Assembly (NCBI GenBank): GCA_046160865.1
Contig: JBJXHG010000164.1
Coordinates: forward strand, 62,001-126,000
DNA from: JBJXHG01 sp046160865
GTDB taxonomy: Bacteria; Planctomycetota; UBA1135; GCA-002686595
Length of the DNA stretch: 64,000 nucleotides
Direction of reading: 5' to 3'
In this document: positions 8,890 to 16,903 of the stretch, piece by piece
How positions within the stretch are numbered: the stretch's first letter is position 1
Layout of the letters: each line of letters starts with the position of its first letter
Made by a program: the position numbers and the translations under genes
The notes under the pieces: generated by a model
The model's database searches: none
Told to the model about the DNA's origin: nothing
Seen by the model: the letters and a program-made list of their open reading frames with translations, nothing else

Positions 8890-9056
8890 GCATCTCTCAC
8901 CACATCCTGCTGCGGTCGCGCCAACCCGCCCGGAGCGGCGTTGTTGGATCGGAATCGATCCTCGCTGACCAATTAGGTCAGCTGCGGTCGATTCCGATGC
9001 AACGCCTTGCTCCGAACGCGCTGGCGCAACCTCGCGACGGACGTGGTGAGAGCTGC
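8890..9056 (-). repeat. 167-bp long palindromic element, copy B (inverted relative to copy A)
   Basis: Starts GCATCTCTCACCACATCC and ends GACGTGGTGAGAGCTGC. Read on the minus strand it matches copy A along its length: the right arm here equals the left arm of A with few changes, and the left arm equals the right arm of A. Length is again 167 bp. It lies between the divergent dnaJ-like gene and the hsp20 operon. Confidence 0.8.
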
Positions 9057-9142
9057 GGGCTCGCCTGCAAGAACGACAGCCGCGAACTGCCAAGGATGCA
9101 ACCGAGCGCGCGCGCAGTGGCCGCGGTGCGCCCGAAACGCGC

Positions 9143-9158
9143 TGGCATCGTGCTTGCT
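9143..9158 (+). promoter_or_regulatory. Sigma-54-type (-24/-12) promoter of the hsp20 operon
   Basis: The sequence CTGGCATCGTGCTTGCTT has GG (9144-9145) and GC (9156-9157) separated by exactly 10 bases, matching TGGCAC-N5-TTGCW with one mismatch (T for C). A start near 9168 would give a ~50-nt leader before the ATG at 9217. No enhancer-binding site was identified. Confidence 0.55.
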
Positions 9159-9216
9159 TTGCGGCGGTCCGTGCGACCGGCGCGGGCCGGAGCGCAGCAC
9201 AACCAAGGAGACGAAC

Positions 9217-9666
9217 ATGCTTTGGAGTCCGCTACATCGAACCCCTGCTGACTGGACCGTGCGCCCGTGGCAAGAGCTCGCGCGCTTGTCCGCCGAGATG
9301 AACCGCATGCTCGCGGATCCGCGCACCGCTCGCGAGGACGAGTTCCCGCCGCTGCGGGTGTGGGCCACCGAGGAGGGTCTGCGCCTCGAGGCGCAACTCC
9401 CGGGCTTCGCGCAAGACAGCCTCGAGATCTCGGTGCTCGGCGACACGCTCACCTTGCGCGGCACGCGCGAGAACGTGCAGCACGTCGAAGGCGACGCGTA
9501 TCACCGCAGGGAGCGCGGAACCCAGTCGTTCGCGCGCACGCTGACCCTGCCGCACGCGATCGAGGTCGACGCGGTCAAGGCCACCTACAAGAAGGGCGTC
9601 CTCGAGATCGAGCTGCCGCGCGCGCAGTCCGAGCGGCCGCGCAAGATCGCCGTCGCGAACCAGTGA
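9217..9666 (+). CDS. Hsp20/alpha-crystallin small heat-shock protein (first of pair)
   Basis: A protein of 149 residues. The start is set by AAGGAGA just before the ATG at 9217; the open frame extends to 9007 but only through repeat copy B and leader. The alpha-crystallin domain spans about 45-140, with 'VWATEEGLRLEAQLPGF', 'LTLRGTRENV' and the conserved 'YKKGVLEIELPRA', ending in a C-terminal 'PRKIAVAN' like the I-x-I oligomerisation tail. ATP-independent holdase that binds unfolding proteins. It forms an operon with the second Hsp20 34 bp downstream, probably under the sigma-54-like site at 9143. Confidence 0.92.
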   Translation: MLWSPLHRTPADWTVRPWQELARLSAEMNRMLADPRTAREDEFPPLRVWATEEGLRLEAQLPGFAQDSLEISVLGDTLTLRGTRENVQHVEGDAYHRRERGTQSFARTLTLPHAIEVDAVKATYKKGVLEIELPRAQSERPRKIAVANQ

Positions 9667-9700
9667 ACGAAGCCCACCGAACGAGACCAGGAGCACAGCG

Positions 9701-10087
9701 ATGAACAACCCGAACACCAACGAGAACCAAGACGCACACGTCGAGCGCACGCACGAACGCCGTCACTGGACGCCGCGCGCCGACATCTACGAGAACGTCG
9801 AAGCCTTCGTGCTGATGGCGGACGTGCCGGGCGCGGACGAGAGCTCGATCGACGTGACGATCGAGCAGCAAGTCTTGTCGATCACCGCGAACGTGCCGCC
9901 GCGCGAGCAGAGCGCAGGGCAGCTCGTGTACGCCGAGTTCGAGGAAGGCGACTGGACGCGCTCGTTCCGCATCGGGAACGACGTCGATGCATCGAACGTG
10001 CAAGCGAGCATCAAGAACGGCGTGCTGCGCGTGTCGGTGCCGAAGAAGAAAGCCGCGCACCGCAAGATCGCCGTGCGGTCCGAGTAG
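9701..10087 (+). CDS. Hsp20/alpha-crystallin small heat-shock protein (second of pair)
   Basis: A protein of 128 residues. AGGAG lies nine bases before the ATG at 9701. The alpha-crystallin domain spans ~25-120: 'RADIYENVEAFVLMADVPG', 'LSITANVPPRE', 'SIKNGVLRVSVPKKK', and a final 'RKIAVRSE'. The two paralogues differ clearly (acidic charged N-terminus here, hydrophobic W-rich N-terminus in the first), the usual sign of a functionally distinct pair that may co-assemble. A 13-bp stem-loop (10099-10129) follows the stop. Confidence 0.92.
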   Translation: MNNPNTNENQDAHVERTHERRHWTPRADIYENVEAFVLMADVPGADESSIDVTIEQQVLSITANVPPREQSAGQLVYAEFEEGDWTRSFRIGNDVDASNVQASIKNGVLRVSVPKKKAAHRKIAVRSE

Positions 10088-10098
10088 CCCTTGATTAC

Positions 10099-10129
10099 TG
10101 CGGGGGTCGCGTGTTGCGCGACTCCCGCA
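10099..10129. terminator. Stem-loop between hsp20 operon and hisS (bidirectional terminator candidate)
   Basis: TGCGGGGGTCGCG (10099-10111) pairs with CGCGACTCCCGCA (10117-10129) with one mismatch around a 5-nt loop. It sits between convergent genes. There is no U-run on either side, so Rho-independent action is uncertain. Confidence 0.5.
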
Positions 10130-10194
10130 TCCAACGGCGGGGAACCGCGCGCAGTGTTCGAGCGCTGGTCGTCTGACACCAGCGCCAGCCAGGC

Positions 10195-11547
10195 TTACGC
10201 CAGCAACGCTCGCAGCTCCGGCGACAGCGCCCCGCTCGCATCCCGCACGTCGACGAGCGTGCTCTGCCGCGTCGCGAGCTGCTTCACTTGACAGGTGTTG
10301 CCGTTCCACTCGCTCTCGCCCAGCACGAGCGCGATCTCGAAGCCGCGCTTGTCGGCGTACTTGAGTTGCGCGTCGAGCTTCTTCGGTTCGGGATACAGCT
10401 CGACACCTAGCCCGAGCGCACGGATGTCGCGCGCGAGCTTCAGGTAGTCGTGCAGCCGGCTCGCGTCGAAGTACGCCAGGAACACCTTCGCGCCGGTGCG
10501 GCGCTTCTCGAGCATGCCGAGCTCTTCCATCGCGGAGAGCAAGCGGTCGAGACCGAGCGACGCACCGATGCCGGGCAAGCGCTGCTTCGTGTACAGCTGC
10601 GCGAGATCGTCGTATCGGCCGCCCGAGCACACGCTGCCGATGCCCGGCAGATCGTCGAGCGACGTCTCGAGCACTGTCCCCGTGTAGTAGTCGAGCCCGC
10701 GCGCGATGGAGAGATCGACTCGCACGCGCTGTGCATTGCCGAGAGTCGCACACACGTTGCTCACGACGGCCTCCAATTGCTCCCAACCGGCTCGACCGGA
10801 CGCCGTCGATTTGATGAGTCCCACGAGCGTTGGGTCGATTGCGGCCAACTGTTCCGGCGCAGCAAGACTCCCTTCTGGCTCGGCTGTGAGCAGCATGACG
10901 TTCCGCACTCCCTGCGGCGTCAAGCCACAAACGCTCTGAAGTTCTTCTTCGACCTTTGCGCGACCTTGTTTGTCCAGCTTGTCGATGCAACGGAGAACCG
11001 CGGCTTGGCCGTCCTGGATCCCCACGCCTTCGAGCAATCCGGCCAGCAGCTTGCGGTTGTTCACGCGGATCGTGAACTTCTCGAACCCGATCGCGCGCAA
11101 GAGGTCGTGCACGACGAGCACCATCTCGATGTCCGACACGATGCTCTCCGTGCCGATCGTGTCGAAGTCGCACTGCATGAACTCGCGGTAGCGGCCGCGC
11201 TGCGTGTTCTCACCGCGCCAGACGCTCGCAATGTGGTAGCGCTTGAACGGCGTGCCGAGCTCGTTGATGTGCTGCGCAGCGAAGCGTGCCAGCGGTATCG
11301 TCAGGTCGAAGCGCAACGCGACCTTGCGGCCGCCGTTGTCTTCGAACCTGTACATCTGCTTGTCGCTCTCCTCGCCGCCCTTGCCGGTCAAGATCTCCTC
11401 GTACTCGAGCGCCGGCGTGTCGATCGGGCTGAAGCCGTACGAGCGGTAGACCGTGCGTGCCGTGTCGATCAAGCGCTCGCGCGGGATCATCGCCTCGGGC
11501 AGATAGTCCCGGAAGCCCTTCAGCGTGCGCGGTTCGATGAGTGCCAT
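10195..11547 (-). CDS. hisS: Histidine--tRNA ligase
   Basis: A protein of 450 residues that charges tRNA-His with histidine in the cytoplasm. Class II signatures are in order: motif 1 near 'LRFDLTIPLARFAA', motif 2 'GRYREFMQCDFD', the histidine-specific 'RGLDYYTG', motif 3 'GIGASLGLDRL', and a C-terminal anticodon-binding domain (~345-450, 'GVELYPEPKKLDAQLKYADK'). Normal length for the eukaryote/archaea-like longer bacterial HisS clade. Last gene of a five-gene minus-strand run with hutI upstream, 42 bp after the STT3-like gene; a link through histidine metabolism is possible but may be chance. Confidence 0.97.
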   Translation of the reverse strand: MALIEPRTLKGFRDYLPEAMIPRERLIDTARTVYRSYGFSPIDTPALEYEEILTGKGGEESDKQMYRFEDNGGRKVALRFDLTIPLARFAAQHINELGTPFKRYHIASVWRGENTQRGRYREFMQCDFDTIGTESIVSDIEMVLVVHDLLRAIGFEKFTIRVNNRKLLAGLLEGVGIQDGQAAVLRCIDKLDKQGRAKVEEELQSVCGLTPQGVRNVMLLTAEPEGSLAAPEQLAAIDPTLVGLIKSTASGRAGWEQLEAVVSNVCATLGNAQRVRVDLSIARGLDYYTGTVLETSLDDLPGIGSVCSGGRYDDLAQLYTKQRLPGIGASLGLDRLLSAMEELGMLEKRRTGAKVFLAYFDASRLHDYLKLARDIRALGLGVELYPEPKKLDAQLKYADKRGFEIALVLGESEWNGNTCQVKQLATRQSTLVDVRDASGALSPELRALLA

Positions 11548-11589
11548 GGCGCGATGCTAGTGAGTGGCCCGCGAAGTTGCGACGCGTCG

Positions 11590-13305
11590 CTACCGCGGCG
11601 CGAACCCGCCGCCGCGCGCACCTTCGCTCGGCTTGTGCGTCACGCGGTAGATCGTGATCGCGGGACCCGACGGCGATCCGTCGCGCGGCGCGCGTCCACC
11701 GACACCGAGCCGCAACGGCGACGAGTAGACGCGCTCGAAGCCTTCGATCGCCGGCGCATCGGCGAGCGACAGGCGGAGCGCGAACGCTTCGGTTGGTGTC
11801 TCCGCCGTTGCGTAAAGCGGCGAGACGACGACGTAGCGTGCGTCCAACACACGCAGCGCACGCACGAGTGCCTCGACGTCCGTGCCGTGCAGCGCCGGCA
11901 CGACGCGTTCCTCGTTGACGGAGCCGAGCACCGCGTCGCTGCACACGGCGGGACGGCGCGCGTGGTAGGCGATGAGGGCGCCCGCGCGCGGATCGGCGAG
12001 CACGCCGAAATCGGTCGTTCCGACCGCCGAGTTCCACGCACCCGCGCTCGGCGCGTTCTCGCGCAGCCAGCGCAGTGAGCGCACGATCTCGACGCGCTGC
12101 GTGTGGTCGGGGCCGGCGCGCGCGGCGGTCCACGACGACACCGCCAGCACGACGAACGCGCCGCAGACGGCGATCGTGCCGGTCCTGGACGGACGACGAC
12201 GCGCGAACCAGGCTGCGATGGCGAGCCCTATCCCGACGGCCAGCAAAGAGATCACGCTGCCCCACCCGTGCGCGGCGATCTGCTCTGCGAACGGGTGTCG
12301 CGCGTTCCAGAACTCGCGCAGCGTGTCGCGCGCGGCGTACACGAGCCCGCCCGCGCCGGCGACGAGGATCACGAGGTGAAACGGCTTGCGCTTCAAGTCG
12401 CCGCGCGTGAGCGAGGCCGCGAGCAGCGGCAGCGCGCCGAGCATGAAAACGAACGACGTCGCGCGCGCAGCGCTCCCGAGCATGCGCTGCGCACCGCCTT
12501 CGTTCACGACGTCAGCGAGGAAGAGCTGCGCGGTGAGCGCGGCGACGACGCAGAAGCAGAGCGCGGTGCGCAAGCGCGCCGCACGCAGCTCGGGCAGGCC
12601 GCGCGCGCAGGCGAGCACGCACGCGAGCCATGCGACCGCGAACGCGCTCAGCGCCGAGAACGAAATGGCACTCGCGAAGCCGAACGCTCCGCCGGCGATG
12701 AAGGCCAAGAACACGCCGTCGAGCGCCTCACGCGCGCGCAATCCGCGCGCGAGGCACCCGGCCGCGAGCGCGACGCAGGTCGCCGCGAACACGTGCGCAT
12801 CGAGCCGTCCGGCCGCGCCGACGATCACGGCCGGCGGAAACACGGCGACGAACACGGCCGCCGCGAGCGCGGGTCCGCTGCTCGCGAACGCGCGCGCGGT
12901 CCAGTAGGTCGCGAGCACGAGCGCGGCGGCGAGCCACAAGTTCACGGCGCTCATCCAATGCTCGAGCGCGCCTTCGTCGATCCGCCGCAGCGCCGGGTCG
13001 GCGCTCGTGCCGGACAGCGTGCGCTGCGCGCCGGCGGCGAGCAGCCGGTCGAAGAGCGGTAGTCCCGCGAGCTCACCGAGCTCGGGGTGAGACAGGAATC
13101 GATCCGCCCGCGGCACCGTGCCGCCCGCGAGCGCGAGCTCGACGCGGCGCAAGTGCGACGCCGTCGCGTCGTCGTCGACGAGCCAGCCCGCACCGAGCGC
13201 GCGCGCCTCGACCTCGGTCGGACGGCCCGCGACGCCCGCTTCGAGACGCAGCCAAGCCGCGAGGAGCGTGACTCCGAGGAGGAGCGTGACGGCGAGACGC
13301 GACAT
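11590..13305 (-). CDS. STT3/PglB-like membrane glycosyltransferase
   Basis: A protein of 571 residues with about 11-13 predicted membrane helices and a C-terminal soluble part. The start is the ATG at 13305 ('MSRLAVTLLLG'); the open frame extends further upstream only as a shadow of the neighbour. The first lumenal/periplasmic loop has 'VDDDATASHLRRVELAL' and, ~20 residues later, 'VPRADRF', which resemble the acidic D-x(2)-Y-x-HLR...P-x-x-D signature of STT3/AglB/PglB oligosaccharyltransferases. 'GAAGRLDAHVF' resembles their second acidic loop. The WWDYG motif is not obvious ('GTTDFGVLADPRAG' occupies a similar place). Most likely a GT-C enzyme using a polyprenyl-linked donor; true N-glycosylation activity is unproven. 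Confidence 0.6.
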   Translation of the reverse strand: MSRLAVTLLLGVTLLAAWLRLEAGVAGRPTEVEARALGAGWLVDDDATASHLRRVELALAGGTVPRADRFLSHPELGELAGLPLFDRLLAAGAQRTLSGTSADPALRRIDEGALEHWMSAVNLWLAAALVLATYWTARAFASSGPALAAAVFVAVFPPAVIVGAAGRLDAHVFAATCVALAAGCLARGLRAREALDGVFLAFIAGGAFGFASAISFSALSAFAVAWLACVLACARGLPELRAARLRTALCFCVVAALTAQLFLADVVNEGGAQRMLGSAARATSFVFMLGALPLLAASLTRGDLKRKPFHLVILVAGAGGLVYAARDTLREFWNARHPFAEQIAAHGWGSVISLLAVGIGLAIAAWFARRRPSRTGTIAVCGAFVVLAVSSWTAARAGPDHTQRVEIVRSLRWLRENAPSAGAWNSAVGTTDFGVLADPRAGALIAYHARRPAVCSDAVLGSVNEERVVPALHGTDVEALVRALRVLDARYVVVSPLYATAETPTEAFALRLSLADAPAIEGFERVYSSPLRLGVGGRAPRDGSPSGPAITIYRVTHKPSEGARGGGFAPR

Positions 13306-13331
13306 CGGGTCGTTCGACGCGTGGCGGCCGC

Positions 13332-14531
13332 TCAACGCGTCGGGTACGTCGCGAGCACCCAGGCCTTCCACTGCGTCTGCATCTCGAGCGGCGACAATTG
13401 ATACACCGCCTGCAGCACGTCGCGCAGCGGCTTGCGCGCGCGCAGCTGGACGCAGAGCTCGTTGAAGCGCTTCGAATCGCGCGCGAGCAGGAAGTCGACG
13501 TAGCTCATCGCCATCGCGTGCTGGGGCAGCGTGAGCGTGTCCGAGTTCTGCTGGAACACTTCCGCGATCGGCGGCTCGTCGTCCATCGACGCCATCTTGC
13601 GCACGGCCAGCTTGAACTTGCCGCCTTTGAAGTCCGCGTTCGTGTCCGCTTCCTGGAAGCAGTAGTTGTCGCAGAGGCCCCAGTACTTGTCCTCGAACCA
13701 GTGCGCCAGGCCCTCGTCGACCCAACCGGCCTTCAAGTGGCCGATCCACTCCGGCGGTTTCTGCGCGCTCAGCAACAAGTGCGTGATGCAGTGCACGAGG
13801 TTTCTGTGCAACGTCTCGTCGCCTTGGAAGTACTGCTTGCCGCCGCACACGGAGTACGCGGGTTGCAAGCCCATGCGCTTCACGCCGCCTTGCATGCCTT
13901 GTCCGGCGAAGCGCACCGAGCCTTGCAGCTGATCCTCGATCGTGCCCCACACGTACACGTGACACTTCTCGGTGAACTCGGCGTCCGTGATCGCGAACAG
14001 CGACACGTAGTCGCTGTAGAGCCGCTCGAGCCGTTTGAGGTAGATGTGCAGGAGCTCGTGTCCGGCGACGTGCTTGCGATTGATCTTCAGCGAGTCGAGC
14101 TCCCACACGAGGACGAAGTGCGGGCTCTCGCCGATGCGCAACGCGCGGCCCATCTTGTCGTCGATCGGCTTGAGCACCGCGCGGCGCGCGACGAGCTCTT
14201 CCTTGCGCTTCGCGAGCTGCGCCGCCATAGCACCGTCCTTGCACTCGGTGCAGACGACGAAGCCGGTGCCGGCGCACACAGGACAGTCCATCAGCTCGCT
14301 GCAGTAGACGACTTCCGCACCGAGCTCGAGCTCGCACTCGGCGCTCTTGTGCTCGGGGCACGGCACGCGTCCCGAGCGCTGGCACTTCTTGCAGTTCTCG
14401 CGCTTGATCGGCGCTTGGCTCGCGGCGACCGCGGAATGCGGCCCGTCGAGTCGCGACGCGATCGTGCACGGCGCGGCAACGGCGCTTGGCGCGAGCGCGA
14501 GGACCGCGGCGAGCACGAGCCGCACGCTCAT
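13332..14531 (-). CDS. Exported zincin-like protein with Cys-rich DnaJ-like zinc-finger region
   Basis: A protein of 399 residues. The start ATG at 14531 overlaps the TGA of the ftcD-type gene (ATGA). A signal peptide (1-20) ends A-V-A-A. Residues 47-97 hold CKKC...C-P, CPVC and CTEC pairs with G-x-G spacing, like half of a DnaJ zinc finger. A Peptidase-MA-like region follows, in which the expected HEXXH reads H-C-I-T-H (247-251), followed by 'GWVDEGLAHWFE' with the third-ligand Glu. A separate HELLH occurs at 158-162. Either the first motif is the real site or the enzyme is degenerate. Function unknown; it sits between ftcD-type and STT3-like genes. Confidence 0.65.
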   Translation of the reverse strand: MSVRLVLAAVLALAPSAVAAPCTIASRLDGPHSAVAASQAPIKRENCKKCQRSGRVPCPEHKSAECELELGAEVVYCSELMDCPVCAGTGFVVCTECKDGAMAAQLAKRKEELVARRAVLKPIDDKMGRALRIGESPHFVLVWELDSLKINRKHVAGHELLHIYLKRLERLYSDYVSLFAITDAEFTEKCHVYVWGTIEDQLQGSVRFAGQGMQGGVKRMGLQPAYSVCGGKQYFQGDETLHRNLVHCITHLLLSAQKPPEWIGHLKAGWVDEGLAHWFEDKYWGLCDNYCFQEADTNADFKGGKFKLAVRKMASMDDEPPIAEVFQQNSDTLTLPQHAMAMSYVDFLLARDSKRFNELCVQLRARKPLRDVLQAVYQLSPLEMQTQWKAWVLATYPTR

Positions 14532-15430
14532 CCGTGAACCAGCTCCTCGATGATCTGCTTCTTCGGATCGAAGCCGCGCAAGCGGGTCTTCTGCGCGACG
14601 CCGCCTTCGAGCGCTGCGCGCGGCGCGAGCCCGACGAGCTCGCTCTCGCGGATCGCGATCCCGCGCGCGGCGGCTTCGCGCTCGATCTCCTGATACACGC
14701 GCAAGAGCCCGGTCGCCGTGTAGTTGCACACGTTCATGCTGACTTGCGCGCAGCGCAGATCGTCGAGGAAGAAGCCCATCGCCTTGATGCCGGGCAAGCC
14801 GCCGTCCTTCTCGCGGATCTTCTTCGCGATCTCCTTCGCCACGGCGACGTCCTGCGTCTCGAGGTTCACGTTGTAGGCGATGAGGAAGAAGCGCGCGCCG
14901 ATCACGGTCGCGCCCGCCGTCGGGTGCAACGCCTTGCGCGGTCCCGCGTCCGGCTCGCGCGCCGGATCGCTTGCAATGGCCTCGCGCAGCTTCTCGAAGC
15001 CGATGTTGCGCACGTTCGGCAGGTTCTTGCGATCGGGGCGCAGCGCCGCGTCTTCGTAGAAATAGACCGGGATCTCGAGCTCGCGGCCGACACGCTCGCC
15101 GAGCGCGTGCGCCGTTGCGACGCACTCCTTCATCGTCGCGCCTGCGAGCGGCACGAAGGGCACGACGTCGGTCGCTCCGATGCGCGGGTGCTCGCCTTGG
15201 TGCTGCGTGAGATCGATCAGGTCCTTCGCCTTCGCGATCGCGCGAAACGCGGCCTCGCCCGCGGACTGCGCATCGCCGACGAAGGTGACGACGGCGCGAT
15301 TGTGGCTCGCATCCATGCTGTGATCGATCAGCTCGACGCCCTTCACGGCGCGGATCGCAGCGAGGATCGAGCCGACGACTTCCGGACGCCGGCCCTCGCT
15401 GAAGTTGGGAACGCACTCGACCAAGCTCAT
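14528..15430 (-). CDS. ftcD: Glutamate formimidoyltransferase
   Basis: A protein of 300 residues from the ATG at 15430 ('MSLVECVPNFSEGRRPEV', the canonical N-terminus); the open frame reaches 15499 but the extra residues are Arg-rich shadow. It transfers the formimino group of N-formimidoyl-glutamate to tetrahydrofolate, the last step of one histidine-degradation route. Visible family motifs are 'CVPNFSEG', 'DHSMDASHNRAVVTFVG', 'HPRIGATDVVPFVPL' and 'GFFLDD'. Only the transferase half is present; there is no cyclodeaminase domain (mammalian FTCD is a fusion). It lies 40 bp after hutI, whose product feeds this step. Confidence 0.93.
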   Translation of the reverse strand: MSLVECVPNFSEGRRPEVVGSILAAIRAVKGVELIDHSMDASHNRAVVTFVGDAQSAGEAAFRAIAKAKDLIDLTQHQGEHPRIGATDVVPFVPLAGATMKECVATAHALGERVGRELEIPVYFYEDAALRPDRKNLPNVRNIGFEKLREAIASDPAREPDAGPRKALHPTAGATVIGARFFLIAYNVNLETQDVAVAKEIAKKIREKDGGLPGIKAMGFFLDDLRCAQVSMNVCNYTATGLLRVYQEIEREAAARGIAIRESELVGLAPRAALEGGVAQKTRLRGFDPKKQIIEELVHG

Positions 15431-15470
15431 GTCGCTGTCTCCGATTCGACGCCGCGCGGAACGAGCGTCA

Positions 15471-16772
15471 TTAGATCGAGCGCGCTCGCGCATCGCCACG
15501 CGCGCGCTCGAACACGACGCGTCCGGCCTTCACGACCGCGGCCACGGGATTGCGGCCGACTTCGTACGTCAGGTGCCGATGATTCGGGACGTCGAGGCAT
15601 ACGAGGTCGGCGTCCTTGCCGGCCTCGATCGAACCGAGGCGCGCGCCGCGTCCGAGCGAGCACGCGGCGTTCAGTGTGGCAGCCGTGAGCACTTCGGCGC
15701 TCGTCATGCGGTAGCGCAGCGACGCCCACGTCAGCACCTCGAACATGCTCTGGAGATAGCAGCTGCCCGGGTTGAAGTCGGTCGAGAGCGCCGGCGCGAG
15801 ACCGGCGTCGAGGATCGCGCGCGCCGGCGCTTCCCGCTCGACGCGCAAGTACAGCGGGACGACCGGACACAAGACCGGAATCACGCGCGCGCGAGCGAGC
15901 GCCTCGATGCCCGCGGGTGTGATGAACTCGAGGTGGTCGGCGGTCGCCGCACCGAGCTCGCCCGCGAGCTCGGCACCACCGAGCGGCGTGAGCTGATCGG
16001 CGTGCAGACGAAGCCCGAAGCCGAGCGACGCCGCTCGCTCGAGGATGCGGCGCGAGTCGGCGAGACCGAACACGTGGCTCTCGGTGAACACGTCGCAGTA
16101 CTCGGCCAAGCCGCGCGCGCGCACGGCGGGGAGCATCTCCTCGACGACGAGGTCGACGTACGCGCTGGGCCGGTCGCGGTGCTCCGCCGGAACGTCGTGC
16201 GCGCCGAGGAACGTGGGAACGATCTCGACGGCGTGCTCGCGCGCACCCTGCGCGAGCACTTCGAGCGACTTCAGCTCGTCCGCCAGCGTGAGCCCGTAGC
16301 CCGACTTCGCCTCGATCGTCGTCGTGCCGAGCTCGAGGAAGCGGTCGAGGCGCACCAGGAGGCGCGCGAGCAGCTCCGCGGGCGACGCGGCGCGCACGCC
16401 GCGCACACTCGACAGGATCCCGCCGCCGCCGCGCGCGATCTCGACGTAGGTCGCTCCGCGCGTGCGCAGCTCGAATTCGTCCTCGCGCGTGCCAGCGAAC
16501 ACGGGATGCGTGTGCGCGTCGACGAAGCCGGGCACGATCGTGCCGCCGCGCGCGTCGAGCTCGCGGCGCGGCCGGAACTGCGCTCGCAGCTCGCCGGCCG
16601 GACCGACGGCGACGATCTTGCGGCCGTCGACGGCGACGGCGCCGCCCGCGATCACTGCGATGCGGCCGAGGTCCGCACCCGCGCGCGGTGCACTCCCGAG
16701 TGGTGTCGCGATCTCGGCGGCGCCGGTGACGAGCAGATCGACGTCGCGTGGCGCGCGCGGCTCGTTGGGCAT
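15471..16772 (-). CDS. hutI: Imidazolonepropionase
   Basis: A protein of 433 residues from the ATG at 16772 ('MPNEPRAPRDVDLL'). It hydrolyses 4-imidazolone-5-propanoate to N-formimidoyl-L-glutamate (histidine degradation, step 3). Amidohydrolase-fold metal motif 'VDAHTHPVFAG', then 'IEAKSGYGLT', 'LHADQLTPLGG' and 'STDFNPGSC', all HutI-specific. First gene of the minus-strand run; the next gene takes its product. hutH and hutU are not in the window. A divergent 131-bp gap separates it from the ASPIC/UnbV gene and must hold both promoters. Confidence 0.95.
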   Translation of the reverse strand: MPNEPRAPRDVDLLVTGAAEIATPLGSAPRAGADLGRIAVIAGGAVAVDGRKIVAVGPAGELRAQFRPRRELDARGGTIVPGFVDAHTHPVFAGTREDEFELRTRGATYVEIARGGGGILSSVRGVRAASPAELLARLLVRLDRFLELGTTTIEAKSGYGLTLADELKSLEVLAQGAREHAVEIVPTFLGAHDVPAEHRDRPSAYVDLVVEEMLPAVRARGLAEYCDVFTESHVFGLADSRRILERAASLGFGLRLHADQLTPLGGAELAGELGAATADHLEFITPAGIEALARARVIPVLCPVVPLYLRVEREAPARAILDAGLAPALSTDFNPGSCYLQSMFEVLTWASLRYRMTSAEVLTAATLNAACSLGRGARLGSIEAGKDADLVCLDVPNHRHLTYEVGRNPVAAVVKAGRVVFERARGDARARSI

Positions 16773-16903
16773 GTCGGCGACTGTAGCAGGCGCTTCCGCT
16801 GCATTCGCGCACGAAGCGCGCGGCGACACGCACGCCGGCGAGCTACACTGTCCGCTTCCTGCTCGAGATCGGACGTCTCGCGACGATCGAGGGCGCAACC
16901 GCA

